DNA of 64,000 bases, taken from positions 581,883 to 645,882 of the forward strand of contig JBMNIQ010000005.1 of assembly GCA_050951095.1 (NCBI GenBank), given 5' to 3'. Below are positions 7,730-16,810 of this stretch, in pieces (position 1 is the stretch's first letter; each line of letters opens with the position of its first letter). A model generated the notes under the pieces. The model saw only the letters and a list, made by a program, of their open reading frames with translations, was not told the DNA's origin and searched no databases. The stretch is from UMGS1519 sp050951095 (GTDB lineage Bacteria > Actinomycetota > Coriobacteriia > Coriobacteriales > Eggerthellaceae). The position numbers were made by a program, and so were the translations under genes.

Positions 7730-9157
7730 ATGGGAAAGAACAGCAAACAGAAGAAGTCGAATAGCCGTGCACATGCGGGGAAGCCGAAGGCGGCGCAGCG
7801 GAAGAATGCGCATCGCCGCAAGACTTCCGCGCCGGGCCGCGGGCAGCGTGCAGGTGCTTCCCGGAAGACGGCAGGAATGACGGCCGTCGGTAATTCGCCT
7901 CATTGGGATGAAACGGCAGAAGCGGCATTGCGTATCTGCCCGCACGCGCGCGAGTGCGGCGGATGCTCCCTTTTGGGCGTGCCGTATGCCGAACAGCTTC
8001 GGGAAAAGCAACAGCGCGTTGCCGCGTTGTTCGAAGACGAGGCGCCCGCAAATTGCCTGTTGGAGCCCATTGCCGGCATGGACGATCCGTTTGCCTTCCG
8101 CGACAAGATTGCCAGCCCGTTCGCGCCTGACCGGAAAGCCTTGCAGCATGCGCGGTCTCAGCAGAAGATACGTTCCGGTCGTCATACCGTGCCGATTGCC
8201 GGCATCCGGTGTGGGCTGTTTGCCGCGGGAACGCATCGCATTGTTCCCATCGATCGCTGCAAGGTAGAGCATCCTGCCGGCAGGTCCATCGTGAATGCCG
8301 TTCGCTCGCTCTGCGCGAAATTCGGCGTGGAGCCGTACGACGAGGATCGGCAGACCGGTTTTCTTCGCTATGTCGTTATCCGCGTCGGCCACGAAAGCGG
8401 CGAGATCCTTGTCACGCTTGTCACGGCGAAGGATGCTTTCCCGGGAGCGAAGAACTTCTGCCATGAGCTGGTCCGGCGCTGCCCCCAGGTCACCACCATC
8501 GTGCAGAATGTGAATCCGCAGGTCACGAATGCAATCTTGGGTACAACGGAGCGTACGCTCTATGGCCCCGGCTTCATATTGGACACGCTCTGCGGCTTGA
8601 GCTTCCGCATATCGTCGCGATCGTTCTACCAGGTGAATGCCCGGCAGACCGAGGTGCTGTATCGCATTGCCATGGGTTATGCGGGCTTGGATGAGTATGA
8701 GGCGCCGACGGTCATCGATGCGTATTGCGGTACCGGAACCATCGGATTGGTTGCGGCTTCCACTGCTCCCGGCGCGCACGTCATCGGCGTAGATAAGGTG
8801 GCGTCTGCGATAGACGACGCCCGCGGGAACGCCCGTCATAACGGGATCGGGAATGCGGAATTCGTGGCCGAAGATGCCGGTCCCTTCATGCGCCGTTTGG
8901 CATCCGATGGACAGAGCATCGACGTGCTGTTCATGGATCCGCCGCGTGCCGGCTCTACGCCCGAGTTCATTCAGGCGGTTGGCGAGCTTGCACCGCATCG
9001 TGTGGTATATATTAGCTGCAATCCTGACACGCAGGTTCGGGATGTCCAGCAGTTGCAGCATCTGGGTTATATGCTCGAGCGCATGCGCCCCGTGGACATG
9101 TTCCCGCATACGGATCATGTCGAGAACGTTGCCTTGTTGGTGCGGGTGGGGAAGTAG
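7730..9157 (+). CDS. rlmD: 23S rRNA (uracil-5-)-methyltransferase, RlmD/RumA-like
   Basis: This 475-residue member of the RNA m5U methyltransferase family uses S-adenosylmethionine. Cysteines C70, C76, C79 (CPHARECGGC) and C177 (IDRC) match the [4Fe-4S] ligands of RlmD. The methyltransferase domain shows SRSFYQVN, YCGTGTIGL, MDPPRAG and the nucleophile Cys in YISCNPDT. The N-terminal TRAM domain is replaced by about 50 Lys/Arg/Ala-rich, probably disordered residues. No strong ribosome site is visible before the ATG, so a start further in is possible. RlmCD-type enzymes modify U747 and/or U1939 of 23S rRNA; which site is used here cannot be told from the sequence. Confidence 0.88.
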   Translation: MGKNSKQKKSNSRAHAGKPKAAQRKNAHRRKTSAPGRGQRAGASRKTAGMTAVGNSPHWDETAEAALRICPHARECGGCSLLGVPYAEQLREKQQRVAALFEDEAPANCLLEPIAGMDDPFAFRDKIASPFAPDRKALQHARSQQKIRSGRHTVPIAGIRCGLFAAGTHRIVPIDRCKVEHPAGRSIVNAVRSLCAKFGVEPYDEDRQTGFLRYVVIRVGHESGEILVTLVTAKDAFPGAKNFCHELVRRCPQVTTIVQNVNPQVTNAILGTTERTLYGPGFILDTLCGLSFRISSRSFYQVNARQTEVLYRIAMGYAGLDEYEAPTVIDAYCGTGTIGLVAASTAPGAHVIGVDKVASAIDDARGNARHNGIGNAEFVAEDAGPFMRRLASDGQSIDVLFMDPPRAGSTPEFIQAVGELAPHRVVYISCNPDTQVRDVQQLQHLGYMLERMRPVDMFPHTDHVENVALLVRVGK

Positions 9158-9231
9158 CAGACGAGAGCGTTGCGTGTCGTTGCCGCTGGCATGAAGCGCA
9201 TGCATTTTAGGAACAACATGGCGGGTCAGAT

Positions 9232-9984
9232 ATGATTTTGTACTTTTCAGCTACAGGCAACAGCAAATATGTAGCCGAGCGAATAGCAAGCGCATTCAAC
9301 GATACTGCTCTTTCGATAGAACGCGCCGACACGACCATTGCTTTGGAAGATAACGAGATGCTCGGTATCGTGACGCCGGTAAACTGGTGGGAGCTTCCTG
9401 TTCTCACCCGTGAATTTCTGGAACAGTTGAAGGTCAGCAACAATCGCGACGCCTATACGTTCATCGTCACGACATACGGAACCACGCCGGGATGCACGTT
9501 CGACGATGCGCGGAAGATTTTAGCGAAACGCGGTATTGCATTACGCGCTGGGTTCAGCGTGAAGATGCCCGACAATTGGACTCCCGTATTTGATCTGAGC
9601 GATCCGGAAAAGGTCAATAAAATCAATGAGGAAGCTGAGACGTATATCGATGACGTCATAGGACATCTTCGCGACAGAGATACGGGTAACCATATGCAGC
9701 ACAAGATGCCGTATGCGGTTAGGGTGTTTACGGACCCTCTACTCAACGCCGAGCGAAAAACGAAGAAGTTCTCAGTTGACGATAGCTGTATCGGATGCGG
9801 TCTCTGCGCAAAGCGATGCCCTGTTCACGCCATCAGGATCCAAGACGGGAAACCGGTATGGGTGAAGGGCGAGTGCGCCCTTTGTCTTCGCTGTCTGCAC
9901 CATTGCCCGAAATTCGCTATCCAATATGGCAATGGCAAGACGAGGCAACATGGGCAGTACACGAATCCCCATACACGGGTATGA
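9232..9984 (+). CDS. EFR1 family flavodoxin-ferredoxin fusion
   Basis: This 250-residue protein has an N-terminal flavodoxin-like fold: MILYFSATGNSKY is the FMN phosphate loop, and TPVNWWELP and TYGTTPG follow. A C-terminal two-cluster ferredoxin shows CIGCGLCAKRCP and CALCLRCLHHCP (about residues 188-230). This is the layout of the EFR1 group of anaerobe electron carriers. It probably shuttles electrons from ferredoxin through FMN, with the partner unknown. It is more A+T-rich than its left neighbours and begins an accessory patch reaching to about 12.2 kb. Confidence 0.88.
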   Translation: MILYFSATGNSKYVAERIASAFNDTALSIERADTTIALEDNEMLGIVTPVNWWELPVLTREFLEQLKVSNNRDAYTFIVTTYGTTPGCTFDDARKILAKRGIALRAGFSVKMPDNWTPVFDLSDPEKVNKINEEAETYIDDVIGHLRDRDTGNHMQHKMPYAVRVFTDPLLNAERKTKKFSVDDSCIGCGLCAKRCPVHAIRIQDGKPVWVKGECALCLRCLHHCPKFAIQYGNGKTRQHGQYTNPHTRV

Positions 9985-10057
9985 CGCCTGAATTACCGCT
10001 ATGCTCCATGAGGCTGCGCTTCCTGTGCACAGCGCTATTCCCTTGGATGCCGGGCTA

Positions 10058-10357
10058 TCAGTCGGCGTTCGGCAGGATCATCTCGAAGCCGTAGCAGCTC
10101 TTATCGAACCCGTAGTGCTCGTAGAGCTTATGCGCATTATTGCGCGGCATGCCGGAATTCAGGATGACGGCCTTGCAGCCCCTTTGCTTCGCCAGCTCCA
10201 CAGCGTGGTCCATCATCTTGCCGCCGTATCCTTGGTGGCGCTTTCCCGCTATCGTGATGAGGCTGGATACGTAGCACGTCAGTCCGCACATCCAGAACGT
10301 GGGGAAGTAGTCGCCATGGCAGAATCCCGCATATTCGCCGTCGTCCATGAGGAGCAA
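10058..10357 (-). pseudogene. Truncated GNAT acetyltransferase copy
   Basis: The 100-codon frame matches residues about 50-145 of the intact GNAT protein encoded at 11640-12077 almost residue for residue (FCHGDYFPTFWMCG..., YGGKMMDHAV, YEHYGF). It lacks the first 50 residues, and the sequence ahead of the match is degenerate. It keeps the acetyl-CoA loop (GKRHQGYGGKMMD) but has no good start or ribosome site. It reads as the remnant of a duplication. It could still be translated as a short protein, which is unlikely to be a functional acetyltransferase. Confidence 0.75.
10077..10353. repeat. Direct repeat, left copy (GNAT duplication)
   Basis: These 277 bases match 11653-11929 in the same orientation without gaps, with about 13 mismatches by eye. 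The repeats are offset by 1,576 bases and flank the CPBP protease gene. Similarity ends abruptly at both edges of this copy. Confidence 0.85.
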
Positions 10358-10365
10358 GGCAGCTG

Positions 10366-10799
10366 AAGGTCTGCGACCGCGGTTGTGCGAGAACGGCGTG
10401 CGGTATGCTGATTACGTCAGGCTGAGGTGCAAGGCAGACAAGCATAGAGAGAAATGCAGTCTCGCGCAGGGATAACTCGCTATTAGCAATGACAACCAGT
10501 TTTGTTTGCCCTTATAGCGACCGATGGTGCCATTGCTAATATAGGTCCGAGGCCTGAGCGAAATCTTGGTCTTGTTATTGCTATTTCCAGGTAAATGGTT
10601 GCTGTTCACGTATCGAAGCAAGAATGTGCGGAGGTACGGTATCTGAGCACACCCGGGTACGAGTTGGCACCATCCTGGATCAGAGCGAAATTTGCGTTGT
10701 CTCGTTTCAGATTCAGCTGTGATCTTCGCGCTTGTTGCGATTAGCGTAGGGCAGAACCCGTATCCCGATGCGTTGATTATCGATTGCGCTGCTTGAAGA
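10366..10799. other. Non-coding stretch with an 11-base inverted repeat
   Basis: No convincing gene is seen between the truncated GNAT copy and the CPBP gene; frames on both strands give products unlike known proteins. A perfect inverted repeat, TATTAGCAATG at 10481-10491 and its complement at 10531-10541, is separated by 39 bases. The stretch is A+T-richer than the window average and is probably debris from the duplication or insertion that built this patch. Confidence 0.45.
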
Positions 10800-11480
10800 A
10801 TGGCGGGCAATATGAGTAACAGACACAAGGTTGCTGTTGCAATCACCTATCTCGGCATGGGAATCATGGTTGCTCTGACGTGTACGCAGCTGTTTCCCTC
10901 GCTTCAATGGGCGGGCTTTGCGGTAGTGGTTGGCCTCGCTGGCTTCTTTATCGTCGAATCGGTAGCGGGCACACCGGCAAAGAAGTCTTCCCTTCGTTTC
11001 AGCACCATGCCTGACGAGCTGAAAAATCGTACGGTATGGCTTCTCATCGGGATATTGGCATGCCTACAGATTACATATGTCGTGGTCGGGAACCTCGTTT
11101 TCGGTCATGCATATATCGATTACGATATGGGCAGAACATTTGCAGTCATGAACTCGGAGAGCATCGTTCAGTTGCTTGTTGTTCTTCCCGTGTCTGCATG
11201 GGGCGAAGAGATTGCGTGGCGCGGTTTTTTCCTGGGTCTCAAACCTCAGAAGGCACCATTCTGGGTGTGGGCCTTGCTCTCGTCAGTGCTTTTTGCCATT
11301 GGTCATGTGTCAACGCATGCTGTCCCTCTTGTTATGTTCGGCATTAGCGGCAACTTCCTCTGTAGTCTGATACTGTGCCGTCTGTTTCTCGAAACGAACA
11401 ATTGTATGATCAGCACTATCGGTCATATTGTAGGAAACTACGCGGAGATACTATTTATCATGATGGTATTTTGGGGCTGA
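10800..11480 (+). CDS. CPBP family intramembrane glutamic endopeptidase
   Basis: This protein of about 226 residues has roughly seven hydrophobic segments. It carries the three CPBP (Rce1/Abi) motifs in order: EEIAWR (EExxxR), FAIGH (FxxxH) and HIVGN (HxxxN). These are the catalytic residues of membrane-embedded glutamic proteases. Bacterial members are linked to bacteriocin self-immunity or peptide maturation, but no bacteriocin gene is visible beside it. Starts at 10800 or 10812 are possible, and neither has a clear ribosome site. It lies between two direct repeats made from a GNAT gene and is more A+T-rich than the surrounding chromosome, which suggests later acquisition. Confidence 0.85.
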   Translation: MAGNMSNRHKVAVAITYLGMGIMVALTCTQLFPSLQWAGFAVVVGLAGFFIVESVAGTPAKKSSLRFSTMPDELKNRTVWLLIGILACLQITYVVVGNLVFGHAYIDYDMGRTFAVMNSESIVQLLVVLPVSAWGEEIAWRGFFLGLKPQKAPFWVWALLSSVLFAIGHVSTHAVPLVMFGISGNFLCSLILCRLFLETNNCMISTIGHIVGNYAEILFIMMVFWG

Positions 11481-11639
11481 GGCATCTTCATCCTTGCAGA
11501 TGATGGCGCAGAGGCGGGCTTTGCCCTGTTCTTCCCTAACTTCGCACCGCATTTATCGATGAACGCTGCGCCCCTGTTTCCCGTTCGAAACGAATGGGGA
11601 GCGCGCGGCGTTATCTCGGTACAGGTGAAGTTGAAGCGG

Positions 11640-12077
11640 TTAGCGGGGGAGAATCATCTCGAACCCGTAGCAGCTCTTCTCGAACCCGTAGTGCTCGTAG
11701 AACGTATGCGCATCATTGCGCGGCATGCCGGAATCCAGGATGACGGCCTTGCAGCCCCTCTGCTTCGCCAGCCCCACAGCGTGGTCCATCATCTTGCCGC
11801 CGTATCCCTGGTGGCGCTTTCCCGCTATCGTGATGAGGCTGGATACGTAGCACGTCAATCCGCACATCCAGAACGTGGGGAAGTAGTCGCCGTGGCAGAA
11901 TCCCACGTATTCGCCGTCGTCCATGAGGAAAAACGCGAAGCTGTTCGGGTCGCAGATCACCTCTTCGTAGACCGCCTTGGTGGGTGCCTCCTCGTAGGTG
12001 TTGTAGTCCCACAGCTTCTGGATGAAGTCGAATGCCGCGAGAAAATCCTCGGCCGTCGCATCTTTGAATTCGATCAT
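11640..12077 (-). CDS. GNAT family N-acetyltransferase
   Basis: This 145-residue protein is a compact Gcn5-type acetyltransferase. It has an N-terminal IEFKDATAEDF strand, a central FFLMDDGEYVGFC beta pair, the acetyl-CoA pyrophosphate loop GKRHQGYGGKMMDHA, and a C-terminal AHTFYEHYGF. GNAT enzymes move an acetyl group from acetyl-CoA to an amine; the substrate here is unknown. A GGGGGATTGCG ribosome site precedes the ATG. Residues 50-145 are duplicated in the pseudogene at 10058-10357. Confidence 0.88.
   Translation of the reverse strand: MIEFKDATAEDFLAAFDFIQKLWDYNTYEEAPTKAVYEEVICDPNSFAFFLMDDGEYVGFCHGDYFPTFWMCGLTCYVSSLITIAGKRHQGYGGKMMDHAVGLAKQRGCKAVILDSGMPRNDAHTFYEHYGFEKSCYGFEMILPR
11653..11929. 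repeat. Direct repeat, right copy (GNAT duplication)
   Basis: This is the partner of 10077-10353, in the same orientation and about 95% identical by eye. It lies inside the intact GNAT gene and so is the likely parent copy. Confidence 0.85.
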
Positions 12078-12366
12078 CGCAATCCCCCCTATGGCGTGCC
12101 TGGCTGCATCCGTCGTCCCCCTTTCGACGTTGCTTGCCTTAGGAGGATGACCGGCGCATTATTTTCGGACCTATCACCGTTTCGCCCATAGTATCGACAG
12201 CATGTTTCATACTTATTTCTCGAATACTTAATGGGAATAGTTGTCAATTGTGCAGGTTCTTAGAATTGCTAAATTCCGAACGCTGAGCATCACAAGAACC
12301 CGTATGATGATGGAAGTGATTTGGGATCACTGAGTTATTCAGTACCGCAACAGTGAGGAGACTGAT

Positions 12367-12930
12367 ATGGCAGACGATCGTTACGCTAAGTTGGGCGAAA
12401 AGATTGCGGGCACGAAGACGGAGCAGAACCTGTGGGCCGCGTTCGCAGGCGAATCTCAGGCACGCAACAAGTACACCTACTTTGCCTCCAAGGCTAAGAA
12501 GGATGGGTACGTGCAGATTTCCAAGATCTTCGAGGAAACCGCGAACAACGAGAAAGAGCATGCCAAGATCTGGTTCAAGATCCTGGGCGGCATCAACTCC
12601 ACGGAGCAGAACCTGAAGGATGCTGCCGACGGCGAGGCCTACGAGTGGACCGATATGTATCCTACGTTCGCCAAGGAGGCGCGCGAAGAGGGTCTGACCG
12701 AGATCGCCGCTCTGTTCGATATGGTCGGTGCCATCGAGAAGCATCATGAAGAGCGCTATAAGCAGCTGCTGAAGAACGTCCAGGACGACATCGTGTTCTC
12801 GCGCGATGGCGACAAGATCTGGATCTGCTCGAACTGCGGCCATGTTGTCGTGGGACCGAAGGCCCCGGGCGTCTGCCCCGTGTGCAACCATCCGCAGTCT
12901 TACTTCGAACTGAAGGCTGACAACTACTAA
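12367..12930 (+). CDS. Rubrerythrin
   Basis: This 187-residue cytoplasmic protein combines a ferritin-like di-iron four-helix bundle with a C-terminal rubredoxin-like domain. The bundle shows AGESQARNKY and the Glu residues in EETANNEKEHAKI and AIEKHHEERY. The rubredoxin-like domain shows CSNCGH and CPVC at about residues 155-180. Rubrerythrins reduce hydrogen peroxide in anaerobes using electrons from reduced ferredoxin or rubredoxin. A GAGGAG ribosome site precedes the ATG. It is a single-gene unit with its own terminator, as expected for an oxidative-stress gene. Confidence 0.95.
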   Translation: MADDRYAKLGEKIAGTKTEQNLWAAFAGESQARNKYTYFASKAKKDGYVQISKIFEETANNEKEHAKIWFKILGGINSTEQNLKDAADGEAYEWTDMYPTFAKEAREEGLTEIAALFDMVGAIEKHHEERYKQLLKNVQDDIVFSRDGDKIWICSNCGHVVVGPKAPGVCPVCNHPQSYFELKADNY

Positions 12931-12961
12931 GATCTGCTGCGCGTTAACAGCACGCTATCGG

Positions 12962-12986
12962 GCGGCCCGGAAACGGGCCGCTTTTT
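12962..12986 (+). terminator. Rho-independent terminator of the rubrerythrin gene
   Basis: An 8-bp GC-rich stem (12962-12969 with 12974-12981) closes on a GAAA loop and is followed by TTTTT. Confidence 0.8.
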
Positions 12987-13009
12987 CATTCATAAAAGGG
13001 GCTGCGAAT

Positions 13010-13462
13010 ATGGCGGAGCACGATTTATCTCGGTTTCTGGACGCCCAAGAACGCGATTACGAGACTGCGTTGGGTGAGATTCGCGCGGGTCGGAAGCGAA
13101 CGCATTGGATGTGGTATATCTTTCCCCAGATCGATGGACTGGGCCGTACGCCCACTGCCAGGTACTATGCCATCAAGGACCTGGGGGAGGCGCGGGCATA
13201 TCTCGCTCACCCGGTTCTCGGCCCGCGTTTGCTTGAAATCTCGCAAGCTCTCCTTGCTCTTCGGGAATCCGACCCGCATCGGATCTTCGGCAGTCCGGAT
13301 GATTTGAAGCTGTGTTCGTGCATGACGCTGTTCGAAACGGCAGATGCCCAACAGCCGGTATTTCGCCGCGTTTTAGAGAAGTACTACAACGGCCGTCGAG
13401 ATGATAAAACGTTGCATATCCTGGAATCGCAGGAAGATAATCAGGCAAATCGTGTAAGATAG
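13010..13462 (+). CDS. DUF1810 family protein
   Basis: This 150-residue soluble protein matches the DUF1810 family. It shows LSRFLDAQERDYE at the start, HWMWYIFPQIDGLG, an RYYAI segment, HPVLGPRLLEI and a late KLCSCMTLF segment. The family has no established biochemical role. It is small, alpha-helical and found in scattered bacteria and fungi. An AAAAGGGGC stretch precedes the ATG. It is followed by an MFS gene after about 60 bases. Confidence 0.87.
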   Translation: MAEHDLSRFLDAQERDYETALGEIRAGRKRTHWMWYIFPQIDGLGRTPTARYYAIKDLGEARAYLAHPVLGPRLLEISQALLALRESDPHRIFGSPDDLKLCSCMTLFETADAQQPVFRRVLEKYYNGRRDDKTLHILESQEDNQANRVR

Positions 13463-13526
13463 CGGAACGGTACCGCATATTGCGGGCCGTTTTTTATTTC
13501 CTAAATTGAAGGAGGCTGCTGGTACC

Positions 13527-14804
13527 GTGAAGCAGCATTATGAGAAGATCATTGTCCTGTGTTGTTTTCTCCTAATGTTCTGCAATGTCGGTTTGCCCAG
13601 CACGTCGTTCAGCGTCTACCAGCCTTACATTGTGGCTCTTCCCGGCATCGGAGATGCCGCCGGCTCCATCATCATCGGCGTTCGTACTCTGGTGTCCCTT
13701 ATCTGCATGATCTTCGTCGGTCGATTCTATTCGGCGCTTGATTGCCGCAAGGGATGCTTCATCGCTGCCCTCTGCACGGCCTGCGGCTTTATGCTGTTCG
13801 GATTCGCCACTACTTTTCCGTCGCTGTGCTTGGCCGCTGCCGTTGCCGGCGCGGGTTACGGGCTGGGCGGCATGATCGGCTGCACTCTGCTGGTCAACCG
13901 CTGGTTCAAGACGGATGTGGGTACGGCGGTCGGCATCGCCGCCGTCGGCAGCGGCGTGGCGAATATCGTCATCCCTGTTATCGCGGAAAACGTCATCAAC
14001 ACGCTGTCCTTGAGCATCTCGTTCTGGATGGAATCCGTCTTGGCCCTCGTGATCGGCTGCTTCGTTATGGTGTTCCTGCGCAATCGCCCCGAAGAGATGG
14101 GACTGGGGGCGTATGTCAATCCGAAGACGCGGGAAGAATTCCAGGCGAAGAAGGACAAGAGCGAGGATGCGGCAATCGATACGGGCGTCTCGCTTCCGAA
14201 ACCTGCATTCCGCCTGTTCTTCCTGGCAATGATGTTCGTCGGCGCTATCTGCGTCGCTGCTCCTACGTTTATTTCCGTGTTGTTGGTCTCTGAAGGATTC
14301 GACCACACGTTCGCGGCGCTCATGATCTCCGTCACGGGCGTCTCGCTTACGGTGGCGAAGTTCTGCTTCGGGAAGATCTTCGATAAGCTGGGCGCCATCA
14401 AGGGCACCATCATCAGCTTGGGTGGATTCACGGTGGGCAACATCCTGCTCTGCCTTGCCGTCAGCGGCAATTACGTGCTCGCCGTTGCCGGCGTTATTCT
14501 CTACGGTGCCGGCGTTGCTGTGGGCAGCGTGGGCATACCCGTCTGGTCAATGCATCTGTCCACCTTGGAAGAACGCGGCGAGATCATCCGCAAGTTCCAG
14601 GTGGGATACGCAATGGGCAGTTTCCTGTTCAACCTGGTCCCCGGTGTGTTGATGGATCTGCTGGGCAGCTATGTCATCTCGTACGCCATCATGGCATGCA
14701 TGTCCGCCGCCGCAATGGTGATCATCTTGAGCATCTATTCGAAGTATCATGACCATAAAGCAATCGGCTCGCACAAGGGCCGGAAGCTGACGCCTGCAAG
14801 CTAG
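13527..14804 (+). CDS. MFS transporter (OFA/monocarboxylate-like)
   Basis: This 425-residue major facilitator protein has twelve predicted membrane helices and a central hydrophilic loop (about residues 190-230). The GYGLGGMIGCTLLVNRWF segment resembles the oxalate:formate/monocarboxylate group, so a small organic anion is the likely substrate (inference). The GTG at 13527 is preferred because AAGGAGG lies 11 bases ahead; an in-frame TTG at 13506 overlaps that site. The gene is followed 12 bases later by a UspA gene, so they form an operon. Confidence 0.85.
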   Translation: MKQHYEKIIVLCCFLLMFCNVGLPSTSFSVYQPYIVALPGIGDAAGSIIIGVRTLVSLICMIFVGRFYSALDCRKGCFIAALCTACGFMLFGFATTFPSLCLAAAVAGAGYGLGGMIGCTLLVNRWFKTDVGTAVGIAAVGSGVANIVIPVIAENVINTLSLSISFWMESVLALVIGCFVMVFLRNRPEEMGLGAYVNPKTREEFQAKKDKSEDAAIDTGVSLPKPAFRLFFLAMMFVGAICVAAPTFISVLLVSEGFDHTFAALMISVTGVSLTVAKFCFGKIFDKLGAIKGTIISLGGFTVGNILLCLAVSGNYVLAVAGVILYGAGVAVGSVGIPVWSMHLSTLEERGEIIRKFQVGYAMGSFLFNLVPGVLMDLLGSYVISYAIMACMSAAAMVIILSIYSKYHDHKAIGSHKGRKLTPAS

Positions 14805-14815
14805 GAGGTTCTCGT

Positions 14816-15229
14816 ATGTACGATCACATCATCGTCGCCGTTGACGGCTCGGAATGCTCTATGCACGCTGCCGAATATGCACGCGGTTTGGCTATGTTGA
14901 AATCCGACATGGAAGTCGACTTGGTTTATGTCGTCTCTGCCGAGCAGGAACTGGATGCCGTCCATTCGCCTGAGATTTTCCATGAGATACAGAACGGCAG
15001 CATCGCATATCCCGCCATGCTGCTGTTCGAAAAGACGGAGGCGAAGGTGGAAGGCATCAGGCTCTATGGCCGTCCTGCCGACGAGCTGGTGAAATACGCC
15101 TACGACCACGATGTCGACCTCATCGTCATGGGTACGCGCGGCATCCGCGGATTCAAGAAGCTGCGTCTGGGCTCCGTAAGCGAGCGCGTGTTGAAGCTTG
15201 CGCATTGCCCGGTGATGGTCGTGAAATAA
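14816..15229 (+). CDS. Universal stress protein, UspA family
   Basis: This 137-residue single Usp domain starts MYDHIIVAVDGSECS. It contains the complete ATP-binding signature G-x2-G-x9-G-S (GTRGIRGFKKLRLGS) followed by SERVLKLAHCPVMVV. It should therefore be the ATP-binding type. An AGGAGG site precedes the ATG. Coupling to the upstream MFS gene suggests regulation of, or by, that transporter, a common pairing with unproven mechanism. Confidence 0.93.
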   Translation: MYDHIIVAVDGSECSMHAAEYARGLAMLKSDMEVDLVYVVSAEQELDAVHSPEIFHEIQNGSIAYPAMLLFEKTEAKVEGIRLYGRPADELVKYAYDHDVDLIVMGTRGIRGFKKLRLGSVSERVLKLAHCPVMVVK

Positions 15230-15272
15230 CAAGCGATTTCTTTCGCATCTAAAAACACTACAAGGAGCGCTT

Positions 15273-16808
15273 ATGGACCTGATGGCTCGAATTCAGATTC
15301 TGAACGACCTGGAAGATTACGAGGGCATAGTCGAGGCTATTGCCGAATTGGATGAGGACCAGATGACGCCCGAGCTGGTAAGCGAAGCGGCGCGGGCGTA
15401 TCTGAACATGGCCGAAGGCAAGGACAAGGATCTGTATGCGCTTGCGCTCCAGTTGTTGGAATCCGTGAGCGAACCGCTTGCCGAAGACCACAAGTGGAAT
15501 TACCGCATGGGCTTTGCGAACTACTGGCTGGATCGTGACGGCGATGCCGCCCGCTATTTCCGCAAGGCTTTGGAGCTCATGCCGGAAGACCGGGAATCCC
15601 AGAAGCTGCTGGATGATTGCCTCGAGCGCCTTTCGCTGCCCCGTTTCCAGGAACCGTTCCGCGAGCGCGTCCATGAAACGTGGCTGGATTTCCAGGATAA
15701 CGAGACAGAGCTGCGTTCTATGATCCAGGCCGATATGGCCGACGTCAAACCTTCCGTTGAAGACGGAAGTCAGGACGAGGATGCATCCGGTGCGGTCATC
15801 CAGAGATGCGACGAATTGCTTTCGCGCGCATTCTCGAATTCCTCGTTCGAACTGGGCTTCAACGGCAAGAAATACGTGCTGACGCTGACATCCGAAGACG
15901 GACCGGCGGAGGTGTTCAAGCTCGTGTACTTCAAGGAGCATGCGCCCGCATCCGTTCTAGAGCGGTGGGATATCGAAATCGGCCGCCAAGTGGATACGAG
16001 CTTCGCCCTCGATATCGACGATGAGCAGGTTACGGCAGATAGCGTCCGCTGTTGGGCGGAATGGGACGAGGACAATGTCCAGATTGCGCTTTACGCCGAT
16101 GCCGTGAAACCCTTCCTGGAGAACGGCTTGCAGGATCAAGCTTGGTGGATCATGTCGGCGCTGCTGGACCATACGCTGGGCGAGATCTGCGCAATGGACC
16201 TGATCAACGAGTTCTCTGTTCTGGATGCGCCGAAGGACACGGCCGGCATTCCGCTCTCTTCGCTTCCCATTGTGCTTGAGAAGGCCGGCTTCGACTTGAG
16301 CAACGACCCGACGCGTATCACGGATACGTATACGGTGTACGAAAACGAGCCGGATACGGACGAAGAAGCGGACTGGCGCCTAGATGTGGTGAAGGGCTAC
16401 ACGAACTGCCCGCCGCTTCTTGATGGGTACTACCTGGGTGAAGATTACCTGATGGACTCGTTCCACAACGACGGAGCTGTTCCGGGATTCTTCTGTTGGC
16501 CCATGGAGGCCATCGAGGGAACGGACAAGGCGGCAGCCGTGGAGGATTTCCGCGATAAGCTGGAGTCTGCCATTTTGAAGCGCGCAGGTTCGAATTCCGT
16601 CACGTTCATCGGCGGTGCCGTTGGGTTGTTCGCGGGATACCTGGATTTCATTGCCTGGGATCTCGACGAAGTGCTCGAAGCGGCAGAGGCCGGGTTCGCC
16701 GAGCTCAACATGCCGGCCGGCGTGTTCCATACGTTCCGCAGGGAGGCGGAGACGATCGGTGTCGTCGAGGAAGAAGACGAAGCGGACCATCAGCATGACG
16801 AGGACTGA
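15273..16808 (+). CDS. Large acidic protein of unknown function with TPR-like N-terminus
   Basis: This 511-residue soluble protein is strongly acidic and ends in an Asp/Glu/His-rich tail. Residues about 5-125 are helical with a TPR-like rhythm (ALQLLESV, FANYWLDRDGDAARYFRKALELMPED). Residues about 165-320 form a mixed alpha/beta part beginning with FNGKKYVLTLTSEDGPAEVFKLVYF. Residues about 370-490 form another alpha/beta part with many aromatic residues (LDGYYLGEDYLMDSF, GFFCWPMEAIEG). I do not recognise a named enzyme. An ACAAGGAGCG site precedes the ATG. It lies 43 bases after the UspA gene and may be its operon partner. Confidence 0.75.
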   Translation: MDLMARIQILNDLEDYEGIVEAIAELDEDQMTPELVSEAARAYLNMAEGKDKDLYALALQLLESVSEPLAEDHKWNYRMGFANYWLDRDGDAARYFRKALELMPEDRESQKLLDDCLERLSLPRFQEPFRERVHETWLDFQDNETELRSMIQADMADVKPSVEDGSQDEDASGAVIQRCDELLSRAFSNSSFELGFNGKKYVLTLTSEDGPAEVFKLVYFKEHAPASVLERWDIEIGRQVDTSFALDIDDEQVTADSVRCWAEWDEDNVQIALYADAVKPFLENGLQDQAWWIMSALLDHTLGEICAMDLINEFSVLDAPKDTAGIPLSSLPIVLEKAGFDLSNDPTRITDTYTVYENEPDTDEEADWRLDVVKGYTNCPPLLDGYYLGEDYLMDSFHNDGAVPGFFCWPMEAIEGTDKAAAVEDFRDKLESAILKRAGSNSVTFIGGAVGLFAGYLDFIAWDLDEVLEAAEAGFAELNMPAGVFHTFRREAETIGVVEEEDEADHQHDED

Positions 16809-16810
16809 GC

